64,000 bases of DNA from Mucilaginibacter sp. CSA2-8R (GTDB lineage Bacteria; Bacteroidota; Bacteroidia; Sphingobacteriales; Sphingobacteriaceae), in contig NZ_CP152389.1 of the NCBI RefSeq assembly GCF_038806765.1, positions 2,170,001-2,234,000 of the forward strand. The letters run 5' to 3'. The notes beneath the pieces are model-generated. The model ran no database searches, was not told the origin of the DNA, and saw only the letters and a program-made list of their open reading frames with translations. This document shows, piece after piece, positions 27,753 to 35,073 of this stretch (position 1 is the first letter of the stretch; the number at the start of each line of letters is the position of its first letter). Position numbers and translations under genes: made by a program.

Positions 27753-28494
27753 GCTGGATAACGTTACCAAAATATTTAATAAAGGTCAGGCTAACGAGGT
27801 GAGGGCTATTGAGGAACTTTCGTTAACCATTAACCCGCAAGAGTATGTGGTGATTGTGGGTGCTAACGGCTCGGGAAAAAGTACCCTGCTTAATTTAGTG
27901 GCAGGTAGCATACGGCCTACCAGCGGCGAAATTATACTGGACGGGCAAACCGTAACCCGGCTGGCCGACTATGAGCGTAGCCGCTGGATTGCCCGCGTAT
28001 TTCAAAACCCGCTGAGCGGCACCGCGCCCGATTTAAGCATACTCGACAATTTCAGGTTGGCAGCCCTGCGCACCCGAAGTAAAGGCTTTGGCATCGGCAC
28101 CACAGCAGTTTTTAAAAAGCAGGTGCAAGAAAAGGTAGCTACCCTGGGTATGGAACTCGAGAACAAGCTTGAACAGCCCATGGGTACATTGTCGGGCGGG
28201 CAAAGGCAGGCACTTACACTGCTGATGAGCGTAATGGATGAGTGCCGCATTTTACTGCTGGATGAACCCACGGCAGCGCTTGATCCACGATCGGCCAACC
28301 TGGTAATGGAGGCGGCTAACCAGTTGATAGACACCTTTAAACTGACCGCTATTTTAATCACACATAACCTAAAAGATGCGCATAATTATGGAAATCGGCT
28401 TATTCAGATGGGTGAAGGTTGTATTTTGCAGGATTTCGCTACAGTTAATAAATTAAATCTTACGCAAAATAAAATTTTTGAGTGGTTTAGCTGA
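27745..28494 (+). CDS. ABC transporter ATP-binding protein
   Basis: This 249-aa ATPase energises the importer above. The Walker A motif is GANGSGKST (about residues 39-47). The signature is LSGGQRQALTLL, and Walker B with its catalytic Glu reads RILLLDEPTAALDPRS. The switch His is in ILITHNLKDA. All nucleotide-binding motifs are intact. It starts inside the permease gene (8-nt overlap). Confidence 0.95.
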   Translation: MIKLDNVTKIFNKGQANEVRAIEELSLTINPQEYVVIVGANGSGKSTLLNLVAGSIRPTSGEIILDGQTVTRLADYERSRWIARVFQNPLSGTAPDLSILDNFRLAALRTRSKGFGIGTTAVFKKQVQEKVATLGMELENKLEQPMGTLSGGQRQALTLLMSVMDECRILLLDEPTAALDPRSANLVMEAANQLIDTFKLTAILITHNLKDAHNYGNRLIQMGEGCILQDFATVNKLNLTQNKIFEWFS

Positions 28495-28514
28495 GTTTTG
28501 GCAGCGTAATTGTA

Positions 28515-28823
28515 ATGGTAGGTGCATCTATGAAAAACAACCATTTTGCACCCATTAAAGATGCGTACCAATTAGTGCAAGGCGCTAAAATTAAAGGTAT
28601 TAGACACGAAGAGATATTTGAGTTAGGCCATTATGATCCTAACAAGCGTGGTTATACAGTTTACCCATATGAGGATGGTGTAAAATTTGATGATTTTAGT
28701 GTTATAGTAAGCGAGAAAGAACTTAAAAATCATTACGTTATCGAGGCAGTAAATGTTAACATGCCTATTGTTGAACAAGCTGCAGTTACCTCATCATTTA
28801 CCCGCTTAGGCTTAGCCAGTTAA
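28515..28823 (+). CDS. Hypothetical protein, 102 aa
   Basis: I do not recognise this protein. It is soluble, without a signal peptide, and mixed in composition, with HYDPNKRGYTVYPYEDGVKF in the middle. The start could be the ATG at 28515 or the ATG at 28530 (MKNNHFAPIKDAY); the second looks more natural. It lies 20 nt after the ABC ATPase and may be cotranscribed with it. A functional link is not evident. Confidence 0.55.
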   Translation: MVGASMKNNHFAPIKDAYQLVQGAKIKGIRHEEIFELGHYDPNKRGYTVYPYEDGVKFDDFSVIVSEKELKNHYVIEAVNVNMPIVEQAAVTSSFTRLGLAS

Positions 28824-28871
28824 ATAAATTCTATCTACCTATATACAAATAGCATCTTTTTAAATTTTTAT

Positions 28872-28879
28872 TATCTTTG
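28872..28879 (+). promoter_or_regulatory. Candidate -7 promoter element
   Basis: TATCTTTG matches TAnnTTTG. It lies 16 nt before a 26-codon ORF and about 200 nt before the TPR gene. No good -33 element is visible. Confidence 0.4.
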
Positions 28880-28895
28880 ATCAAAATTTAAAAAG

Positions 28896-28976
28896 ATGCT
28901 ATCCCTGTTTAATACCCACACATTACGCTCTGTTCGGCCCATGTGGCTGATGCGGGATGAGTTCGCGGTAAAATAG
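28896..28976 (+). CDS. Candidate 26-residue leader peptide
   Basis: A short ORF starts right behind a -7 box, 16 nt downstream. It begins MLSLFNTHTLRSVRPM, then WLMRDEFAVK, and stops at TAG. The frame is open again for 26 codons after the stop. It sits in the 254-nt leader of the TPR gene. It has no run of one amino acid, so classical attenuation is not evident. A structured RNA instead of a peptide is equally possible. I cannot assign it to a known leader or riboswitch family. Confidence 0.3.
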   Translation: MLSLFNTHTLRSVRPMWLMRDEFAVK

Positions 28977-29077
28977 CCTTCCTCTTCCTGCCCGCCGGTA
29001 ATGCCGGTCACCATCAGTTTATTTATTATTTATAATTTAAGCGGCTACGTCGTTTAAAGCTTCAATGTTTTTTTGAC

Positions 29078-29596
29078 ATGGACATTTTTTATACCATCGA
29101 CGAAAAGTATTTGCAGGCGGTGGAAGAGTTTCGATATGGTGAATCTCCGAAGTGTTTGCAATTACTTAACGAAATTTTGGCCACCGACCCAAGCTATGCA
29201 CGCGCGTGGTATTTGGCCGGCCAAATACATTATCAATACCTTAACGATTACCAACAGGCAGGTTACTGCTTTAAAACCTGCAACGAACTGGAACCAACGT
29301 TTCCGGATGTTTACGAGCCTTACATCAAATTGCTTGCATTTTTAAACATGGATAAGCACTTAACGGCAGTTAAACAGCAGGCTTTACAGATGCCGGGCGT
29401 TGACCATGCTGTAATCTGGAATCTGCTTGGCCAGTATGCCGAACGGCATCTTAACCTGGCAGAAGCCCGCCACTGTTACGAGAAGGCCTATGTGAAGGTA
29501 ATTGTTACCGAGCAGATGGAAGAAATTGAAAGTAGCCTGGAACGTGTTGCTACCAAGCAGGCACGTAAAGCTGCTTATCAATACAGCTTATCCTGA
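29078..29596 (+). CDS. TPR-like repeat protein, 172 aa
   Basis: This is a cytoplasmic, all-helical protein with two to three TPR-like pairs. Examples are GESPKCLQLLNEILATDPSY, followed by ARAWYLAGQIHYQY, and LNLAEARHCYEKAYVKV. TPRs mediate protein contacts; no enzymatic domain is visible. A leader of about 200 nt with a candidate short ORF precedes it. Confidence 0.7.
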   Translation: MDIFYTIDEKYLQAVEEFRYGESPKCLQLLNEILATDPSYARAWYLAGQIHYQYLNDYQQAGYCFKTCNELEPTFPDVYEPYIKLLAFLNMDKHLTAVKQQALQMPGVDHAVIWNLLGQYAERHLNLAEARHCYEKAYVKVIVTEQMEEIESSLERVATKQARKAAYQYSLS

Positions 29597-29600
29597 TGTT

Positions 29601-29630
29601 TAAGGGCTGCCGAAATTAAGGCAGCCCTTA
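29601..29630. terminator. Hairpin, possible terminator
   Basis: TAAGGGCTGCC and GGCAGCCCTTA form a perfect 11-bp stem with an 8-nt loop, five bases after the TPR stop. No T-tract follows, so termination efficiency is uncertain. Confidence 0.5.
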
Positions 29631-29660
29631 CTGTTAACAAACACTTAACTCGCGAAGTGA

Positions 29661-29689
29661 TTTGGCTTAACAGTGTGTTTATACTTTTG
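29661..29689 (+). promoter_or_regulatory. Promoter of the choice-of-anchor I lipoprotein gene
   Basis: TTTG (29661-29664) and TACTTTTG (29682-29689) are separated by 17 nt. The -7 match is perfect. The ATG follows 19 nt later. Confidence 0.6.
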
Positions 29690-29708
29690 ACGGTTAAACA
29701 CACTTGTT

Positions 29709-31223
29709 ATGAAAAAAATATTACTCCTTTCACTGCTATCAATGAGCCTCCTCGCCTGCAAGAAAGGCACAGACACTACCGAACCCGAATTTTTTGTAAA
29801 CGAAGATGCCGCCACCTTTGCCGAGTTGGGCTCGATAGACATTGGTGATGTGGGCGCTGCCGAAATTTCGGCCTATGACCCGGCTACTAAACGATTATTT
29901 GTGGTTAATAACAGCGCCGTCAACAAAGTTGATGTGATCGATTTTTCGAACCCGGCAAGCATGAAGGTAATTACTTCTATCAGTATGGCTCCTTACGGTG
30001 GTGCGGTAAACAGCCTTTCTGTGTCTGATGGTAAGTTGGCCGCGGCTATCGAGTCGACCGATAAGCAGGCTAACGGTAAAGTTGCCGTTTTTAAAACAAG
30101 TGATTACAGCGAAATCAAAGCAATCACCGTAGGTGCCCTGCCCGATATGATTACCTTTTCGCCAGATGGCAAGTATATTTTAACTGCTAACGAGGGTGAG
30201 CCTAACGCTACTTATACCAATGATCCCGCCGGTTCGGTATCTATTATTACGGTTGATAATAACTATACTGTTACCACCGTTGACTTCTCTGCCTTTGCCG
30301 GTCAGCGCACAGCACTGGTAGCTAAAGGCTTTCGCATTTTTGGGCCTAACAACGATTTTGTGAAAGACATTGAGCCAGAATATATCACGGTATCTGAAGA
30401 CTCAAAAACTGCCTGGATAACCTTGCAGGAAAATAATGGCATTGCCAAATTGGATTTAGCCTCTAAAATATTTTCAAACATTTTTCCGCTGGGCTTTAAA
30501 GATTACAACGTAAGTGGTAACGAGATTGATCCAAGCGATTTGGACAACAAGGTTGGGGTAGGGGCTTTGTGGCCTGTAAAGGGCATTTACATGCCTGATG
30601 CCATCGGTGTTTATACAGCTAACAACATCCCATACTTGTTTACCGCCAACGAAGGCGATGCCCGTGAGTATGGTAGTTTTGTTGAGGCTAAACGTGTTAA
30701 AAGTATTACTTTGGATGCTACTGCATTTCCAAACCGCAACACCCTGCGTGCCGATGACCAGTTAGGCCGTTTAAACATAACCTCGACTTTGGGCGATACC
30801 GACGGTGATGGCGATTACGATGCATTATATTCGTTCGGTGCACGCTCTTTCAGCGTATGGAACGGTAATGATGGTACGCAGGTGTTCGACAGTAAAAATG
30901 AACTGGATAAAGTAACGGTAGCCGCCGGCCTGTATGATGACAATCGTAGCGACGACAAATCGGTAGAACCCGAAGGAATTGCCGTTGGTAAGGTGGGGAC
31001 AAAAACCATCGCCTTCGTGGGTATGGAACGTGCCGATGCAGTAGCCGTTTATGATGTGACTGACCCAACTAAACCCAAGTTTTTACAGTTGTTTAAGAGC
31101 GGTGATGCACCTGAAGGCGTGATGTTCATCCCGGCCAAAAACAGCCCGACCAAAAGGAGCTTGCTGGTAGTAAGCAGTGAAGAGGACGGCGTGGTGAAAG
31201 TTTTTACACCTAAAACTATATAA
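29709..31223 (+). CDS. Choice-of-anchor I domain lipoprotein (beta-propeller)
   Basis: This 504-aa protein has a lipobox with Cys17 (MSLLACKKG), so it is an exported lipoprotein. The body is one repeat-rich propeller with segments such as FSPDGKYILTANEGEPNATY, TANEGDAREYGSFVEAKRVK and GVMFIPAKNSPTKRSLLVVS. These features match the choice-of-anchor I family, which has distant relatives among phytase-like or phosphatase-associated propellers. An acidic calcium-loop-like motif, GDTDGDGDYDALYSFGARSF, is present. The catalytic role, if any, is unknown. It is monocistronic, between its own promoter and terminator. Confidence 0.85.
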   Translation: MKKILLLSLLSMSLLACKKGTDTTEPEFFVNEDAATFAELGSIDIGDVGAAEISAYDPATKRLFVVNNSAVNKVDVIDFSNPASMKVITSISMAPYGGAVNSLSVSDGKLAAAIESTDKQANGKVAVFKTSDYSEIKAITVGALPDMITFSPDGKYILTANEGEPNATYTNDPAGSVSIITVDNNYTVTTVDFSAFAGQRTALVAKGFRIFGPNNDFVKDIEPEYITVSEDSKTAWITLQENNGIAKLDLASKIFSNIFPLGFKDYNVSGNEIDPSDLDNKVGVGALWPVKGIYMPDAIGVYTANNIPYLFTANEGDAREYGSFVEAKRVKSITLDATAFPNRNTLRADDQLGRLNITSTLGDTDGDGDYDALYSFGARSFSVWNGNDGTQVFDSKNELDKVTVAAGLYDDNRSDDKSVEPEGIAVGKVGTKTIAFVGMERADAVAVYDVTDPTKPKFLQLFKSGDAPEGVMFIPAKNSPTKRSLLVVSSEEDGVVKVFTPKTI

Positions 31224-31250
31224 CAAAAAAATTTCAACCTGTGCTTTACC

Positions 31251-31283
31251 AAGCGGATGCTCCACGAGAGGTCCGCTTTTTTT
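31251..31283 (+). terminator. Rho-independent terminator
   Basis: AAGCGGA pairs with TCCGCTT across a 14-nt loop and is followed by a T run ending at 31283. Confidence 0.75.
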
Positions 31284-31471
31284 GTTAACTGACAATTGGG
31301 ACGGCGCTCCAAATAGGATTCTTGCAAAAAGTTCAATCTTATTGTAACATCGGTGTCCTGAGCGCTATCTTATTATTGCTTTAAAAATTTACCTTAAACA
31401 ACATGACTATTGATCAAAATTCTCCGCAACCTTCGGTTTATTAATTTTGTATTGTAAAAACTATTAGTAAA

Positions 31472-31702
31472 GTGTTTAGCAGCAAATTAGCTTTTGAGGT
31501 TGACCTTGGGCAGGATGCCGATGCTAACACCACTTATAGTGCCATTAACAATAAAACCAGGAAAGTGAGCGAGTTTAATAACCAAGTAGATGCGCTCAAT
31601 TATCTGTCTGCTTTAGGATGGGAACTTGTAAATGTTAATTACCGTGAGTTTAGCGGCACCACACATAACAGTCCCGAATATTTGTTAAGGCGTCGTGTTT
31701 GA
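31472..31702 (+). CDS. Small DUF4177-like protein
   Basis: This is a 76-aa protein with the core ALNYLSALGWELVNVNYREF, which resembles the GWELV motif of the DUF4177 family. The apparent start is GTG (31472). A -7-like TAATTTTG at 31442-31449 would place the transcript start just upstream. It is cytoplasmic, small and of unknown function. Confidence 0.55.
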   Translation: MFSSKLAFEVDLGQDADANTTYSAINNKTRKVSEFNNQVDALNYLSALGWELVNVNYREFSGTTHNSPEYLLRRRV

Positions 31703-31792
31703 TTTTAATGAAGAACAGGTTCACATCGTGATTTATTTGTTATATATTGAGCAGATAAATAAATAATTAGCCGGTTACCGGTTGCTTTACTC

Positions 31793-32935
31793 ATGAAAAA
31801 GCTATCGATCCTGTTTTTATTGCTCCTTCCTATCTTAAACAGCTGCCGTAAAAACGAAACTGCCGTGGTGCAGGAAGAATCGGGTACGATAACTCTCAAC
31901 CAGGCATCTTATAAATTAACAGCCGGTGACACGGTAGTGGTTAAACCGCAGTTCAGCACAACCGCCTTTGCCAAACGGAAATTTGTATGGAGTGTTACGC
32001 CGGCAAATGTGGCATCAGTAAAGGTTGGAGCCGATAACGCCTGCACCATCACCGGCCTTACGCCAGGTACAGCGAACGTGAAAATTGAAGCAGAAGATAA
32101 ATCCGTTTCTGCCAGTTTAAATGTGTCTGTTAGTTATCTGCCCGTTAAAACCGTCTTGTGGGTAGGCACTTCGATCCCTCAATGGTGTACATACCCGCTT
32201 AATGCCTGTGCCGGTTTAGGACTCAAATGCATTAATACCAGTATCAGTTCGAGCGGTATTTGCTTAAATTTCGGCGTGCTGAATAATGTGCGGGACGGGC
32301 TCGACCTTTGCGAAACTATGGAAGAAAAGAAGGCGCGTTACCAGGGTAAAGTATCTGCAGTCGTTCTGGATGCTTATTACAACAGTTCTTACGAACGGGC
32401 CATTCTACCTTATTTAACCCAGGCAGATGCTATTGTCTTCGATCATGGTTTTAATGATGCATATCAAATTAATAAAGACATTACCTCCGGTATTGACTGG
32501 AACTCCACCGACCGGTCTACTTACATAGGCGCATTTAATTATTTGATGAAGGAGATTTTGAAACGCAAGCCGTCGGTGAGGATAATTATTGGCGGGTATT
32601 TAGAAAACCAGTCTGATTACCAGGTAAGGGCCGGCAAAGTGATTTGCCAGATGCAGCAGACCATAAGCAGCCACTACAATTATGCTTTGCTGGATGTTTG
32701 GAATTATACGGGTATCAAATACAATTTTGTTCCAAACACCAGTAATTACATCAAAGATTTTAATACCCGTTACGGCACCGCTTACACCAACTATATAACG
32801 GATGCCAGCGGTAATATTACTGACTTTCAAGTGTTTTGCCCTGACGGAATCCATCCGTTTTCGGACCTAAGCGGCAACGCTGACCGTAAATTGGATGCAA
32901 TTTATACCGACTTGTTAAAGAAAGCGATCAACTAA
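31793..32935 (+). CDS. Lipoprotein with Ig-like domain and SGNH-hydrolase-like domain
   Basis: This 380-aa protein has a lipobox with Cys18 (LPILNSCRKN). A BIG2-type beta-sandwich covers about residues 35-115 (GTITLNQASYKLTAGDTVV and GLTPGTANVKIEAEDKS). An SGNH-like domain follows from about 122. Block I reads VLWVGTSIPQ, so the usual GDS is GTS but the Ser is kept. Block III-like VFDHGFNDAY and block V DGIHPFSDLSG (Asp-x-x-His) are present. It is probably a surface esterase or acetylesterase acting on glycans. The substrate is unknown. Confidence 0.75.
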   Translation: MKKLSILFLLLLPILNSCRKNETAVVQEESGTITLNQASYKLTAGDTVVVKPQFSTTAFAKRKFVWSVTPANVASVKVGADNACTITGLTPGTANVKIEAEDKSVSASLNVSVSYLPVKTVLWVGTSIPQWCTYPLNACAGLGLKCINTSISSSGICLNFGVLNNVRDGLDLCETMEEKKARYQGKVSAVVLDAYYNSSYERAILPYLTQADAIVFDHGFNDAYQINKDITSGIDWNSTDRSTYIGAFNYLMKEILKRKPSVRIIIGGYLENQSDYQVRAGKVICQMQQTISSHYNYALLDVWNYTGIKYNFVPNTSNYIKDFNTRYGTAYTNYITDASGNITDFQVFCPDGIHPFSDLSGNADRKLDAIYTDLLKKAIN

Positions 32936-32979
32936 ATCATACTTCGCTTAGTTGGGCACGAAATAGAAAAAATATCCGC

Positions 32980-33969
32980 CTAAATGTTTTTAGACGTTAG
33001 CAGTGACGACCTGACTATTGAACCCTCACGGCCAATCTTTTTGGCATTTTCTACCTCCATCATCTGCAACTGCCCAAAACGAACTTCTAACTGGAAGTCG
33101 ATAATATTTTCATAATCGTTTTTGCGCTTGTTGCCGTATTTTGTAATTACAATCATCAGCTCTACAATCAAAAAGAACGAAAAGAATACCACGTAAATGA
33201 TACCGGTGCTCAAGTTGCCAGTGATTAAAGATATCATGACAGAAAACTCTTCGAGCAAGCCGCTCGGCTTGTCCATAATTTCTTTGTGTGCATTGATACG
33301 TGTTTGCAGTTTTTCGTTATAAACCTTCGAGATTTCGTTGCGTATATTTTGACGCTGAGTGGCAAATGTTTTTAAGTAAGATTCCTGCCCTTTGGCAATG
33401 CTGCCGTAACCTACACTACCGGATGATTTGCCTTTACCGTAAACCTCATTGTTAAAACGGTTTTGCTGTTGCTGTATCTCCTGGTCAATTTTCGACAAGT
33501 CGGTGTTTAGCCGGTTCAGTTTATGGTCAAGCTCGGCGTTTAATGATTCTACACGGGCTTCCACAATGCTTTTGCGCGATTCTTCCAATTTCATGGCAAT
33601 ATCTTGCTTAAACATATACTGGTCAATCATTACAGCGCCAATACCTGCCATAATCAGCGCCAGCGCAATCCTTGAGGCAAATAGCAGCGGCGTTTTATCG
33701 GATGTAATAATTTGCCTTTCAATTTGTACTACAGCCACAATGGCAATTAATCCGCTTAAAATGCTCAGCCACCCGTTAAGCCCTAAATAGTGATTGCCGA
33801 ACGAAAAGCCTACAAAAAACCAGATCAAACTAATGAGAATAATGGCAGATATGTATCGCTTGGCATCGCGCTTGGTGAGTTCGCTGCAATCTTTTACAAT
33901 GCGGTAATCCCAACCTATTAAAAAGCACGAGAGCTTAAGCCACCAGGTGTTTTTTGACGCTGCTGCCAT
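32980..33969 (-). CDS. DUF4407-like membrane protein with long coiled coil
   Basis: This 329-aa protein has four predicted transmembrane helices, at about residues 39-58, 66-84, 98-118 and 254-276. Between the third and fourth lies a charged helical region of about 105 residues (125-230) with strong heptads, such as ELDHKLNRLNTDLSKIDQEI. The N-terminal LSCFLIGWDYRIV and the ERQI after helix 2 fit the DUF4407 family. It ends in SSLLTSKNI, almost the tail of the preceding gene's product. It is the last gene of a tight unit, 2 nt after the helical protein. The function is unknown; a membrane sensor or effector is a guess from shape only. Confidence 0.75.
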   Translation of the reverse strand: MAAASKNTWWLKLSCFLIGWDYRIVKDCSELTKRDAKRYISAIILISLIWFFVGFSFGNHYLGLNGWLSILSGLIAIVAVVQIERQIITSDKTPLLFASRIALALIMAGIGAVMIDQYMFKQDIAMKLEESRKSIVEARVESLNAELDHKLNRLNTDLSKIDQEIQQQQNRFNNEVYGKGKSSGSVGYGSIAKGQESYLKTFATQRQNIRNEISKVYNEKLQTRINAHKEIMDKPSGLLEEFSVMISLITGNLSTGIIYVVFFSFFLIVELMIVITKYGNKRKNDYENIIDFQLEVRFGQLQMMEVENAKKIGREGSIVRSSLLTSKNI

Positions 33970-33971
33970 GT

Positions 33972-34541
33972 TTAAATATTGCTTGAGGTAATAAAGCTGT
34001 TAGACAGGGCAGATGCTCCGCGCTTAAAACCTTTGGTATACGATAACTTGATGCGCTCAATTTTGCCGCGATTGTTGGCAATATCTACACGCTCCTGCTC
34101 CACAAAGTTAAGATGCTCAGTTACAATGGTCTTTTTAGCTTTCAGACCCTCAACCACCTCGGTAAGCCCCATTGCCTCGCGGGTGATAATATGAAAGTTA
34201 AGTTCAGTTAAAAACTCCTGAAACTTGTGCCTTGCCTGGTCTATCTTTAAATGGTAATCTCTCATCAGCAACTCCAGGTTTTCGTTCAGGTAGTGCGTAT
34301 CTGGCTGCACAATGGCATCAGCATAACCCTTTGACTCAAAATCCATGTTGAGATAAGCAAATATTTCATCAATCAGGGTTGATTTGCTGGTCACTACAGT
34401 TTCAGGACGGCTGTCGGCCGCGAGGGCGTCATCATCTTCGGCCACAAACAGGCTTTTGTCGATGCTGTTATCAACAATTTCGAGCTCGGCTGATTCCTGG
34501 TTGCTGCCAAACTTCCGTTTCAAGTAACTTAAAACTCCCAT
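33972..34541 (-). CDS. Soluble helical protein of the HNH-DUF4407 unit, 189 aa
   Basis: I do not recognise the family. The first 50 residues are acidic and look flexible (VAEDDDALAADSRPE). From about residue 55 to 170 it is predicted to be helical, with LLMRDYHLKIDQARHKFQEF, followed by charged heptads to KLSYTKGFKRG. The C-terminus NSFITSSNI nearly repeats the tail SSLLTSKNI of the DUF4407 protein made from the next gene. The start ATG is the base immediately before the HNH stop. A cytoplasmic adaptor between the HNH and membrane proteins is an inference from the operon. Confidence 0.7.
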   Translation of the reverse strand: MGVLSYLKRKFGSNQESAELEIVDNSIDKSLFVAEDDDALAADSRPETVVTSKSTLIDEIFAYLNMDFESKGYADAIVQPDTHYLNENLELLMRDYHLKIDQARHKFQEFLTELNFHIITREAMGLTEVVEGLKAKKTIVTEHLNFVEQERVDIANNRGKIERIKLSYTKGFKRGASALSNSFITSSNI

Positions 34542-34826
34542 TTATATGTATTTAATTGGTATTTTATAGAGTTGATGCCCTTTAATATGGCAATGCCTGC
34601 AGATGGTAATCAGTAAATTGTCGCTGTAATCCCATGGGTCTTTAAACACCTGTATCTTTTTTAAGTACAGGTACTGGCGGTGGTGCACCTGCAAGTGCCA
34701 GGTAGAACTGCAATTGCGGCACTTATACTCGTCGCGTTTCAGGATGCTCTCTCTTTTCAGCTTCCATCGCGGGTCGAGCATTTTTATGCGGTAGGTTTCA
34801 TCAATAACAGACTGATCGAGTGGCAC
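34542..34826 (-). CDS. Small HNH-family protein
   Basis: This 94-aa protein shows a full HNH pattern: Cys36 and Cys39 in KCRNCSSTWHLQ, His48-His49 in VHHRQY, Asn70 in DYSDNLL, Cys76 and Cys79 in CRHCHIKGH, then His80 and His84. The structural zinc cysteines and the His-Asn-His core are all kept, so nuclease activity is plausible. The start is GTG at 34826, because an in-frame stop lies six codons upstream; an ATG at 34781 would remove the conserved Tyr before the PRW segment. Stop and next start abut with no spacer. No methylase or integrase is nearby. Confidence 0.75.
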   Translation of the reverse strand: MPLDQSVIDETYRIKMLDPRWKLKRESILKRDEYKCRNCSSTWHLQVHHRQYLYLKKIQVFKDPWDYSDNLLITICRHCHIKGHQLYKIPIKYI

Positions 34827-34984
34827 TTTGAAACAGATATAGTATTAAAAATATCATTAAATATAAGGGTATTTTATAATATGCCGAAAACTTTTTTACT
34901 GCTTAAGTGTGTTCGTGCTTTGCTGCCGTATTAAAAAGGGTAGCTCGCTGGTGTGCCTCCGTCATGCCTCGTATTGGTGATTAG

Positions 34985-35010
34985 CAAAAAAAGACTACGC
35001 GTCGTTAGTC
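34985..35010 (-). terminator. Second (tandem) minus-strand terminator
   Basis: On the minus strand GACTA pairs with TAGTC across 8 nt and is followed by a run of seven T. It backs up the lysS terminator just upstream of it in transcription order. Confidence 0.5.
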
Positions 35011-35012
35011 AT

Positions 35013-35045
35013 AAAAAAACCGCCCTGTTTTAACAAGGCGGTTTT
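35013..35045 (-). terminator. Terminator of lysS
   Basis: AAAACCGCC and GGCGGTTTT form a 9-bp stem with the T-tract on the minus strand. It begins about 30 nt after the lysS stop. Confidence 0.85.
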
Positions 35046-35073
35046 AGTAAAAAAGATTATCTAAGAAAATGGC

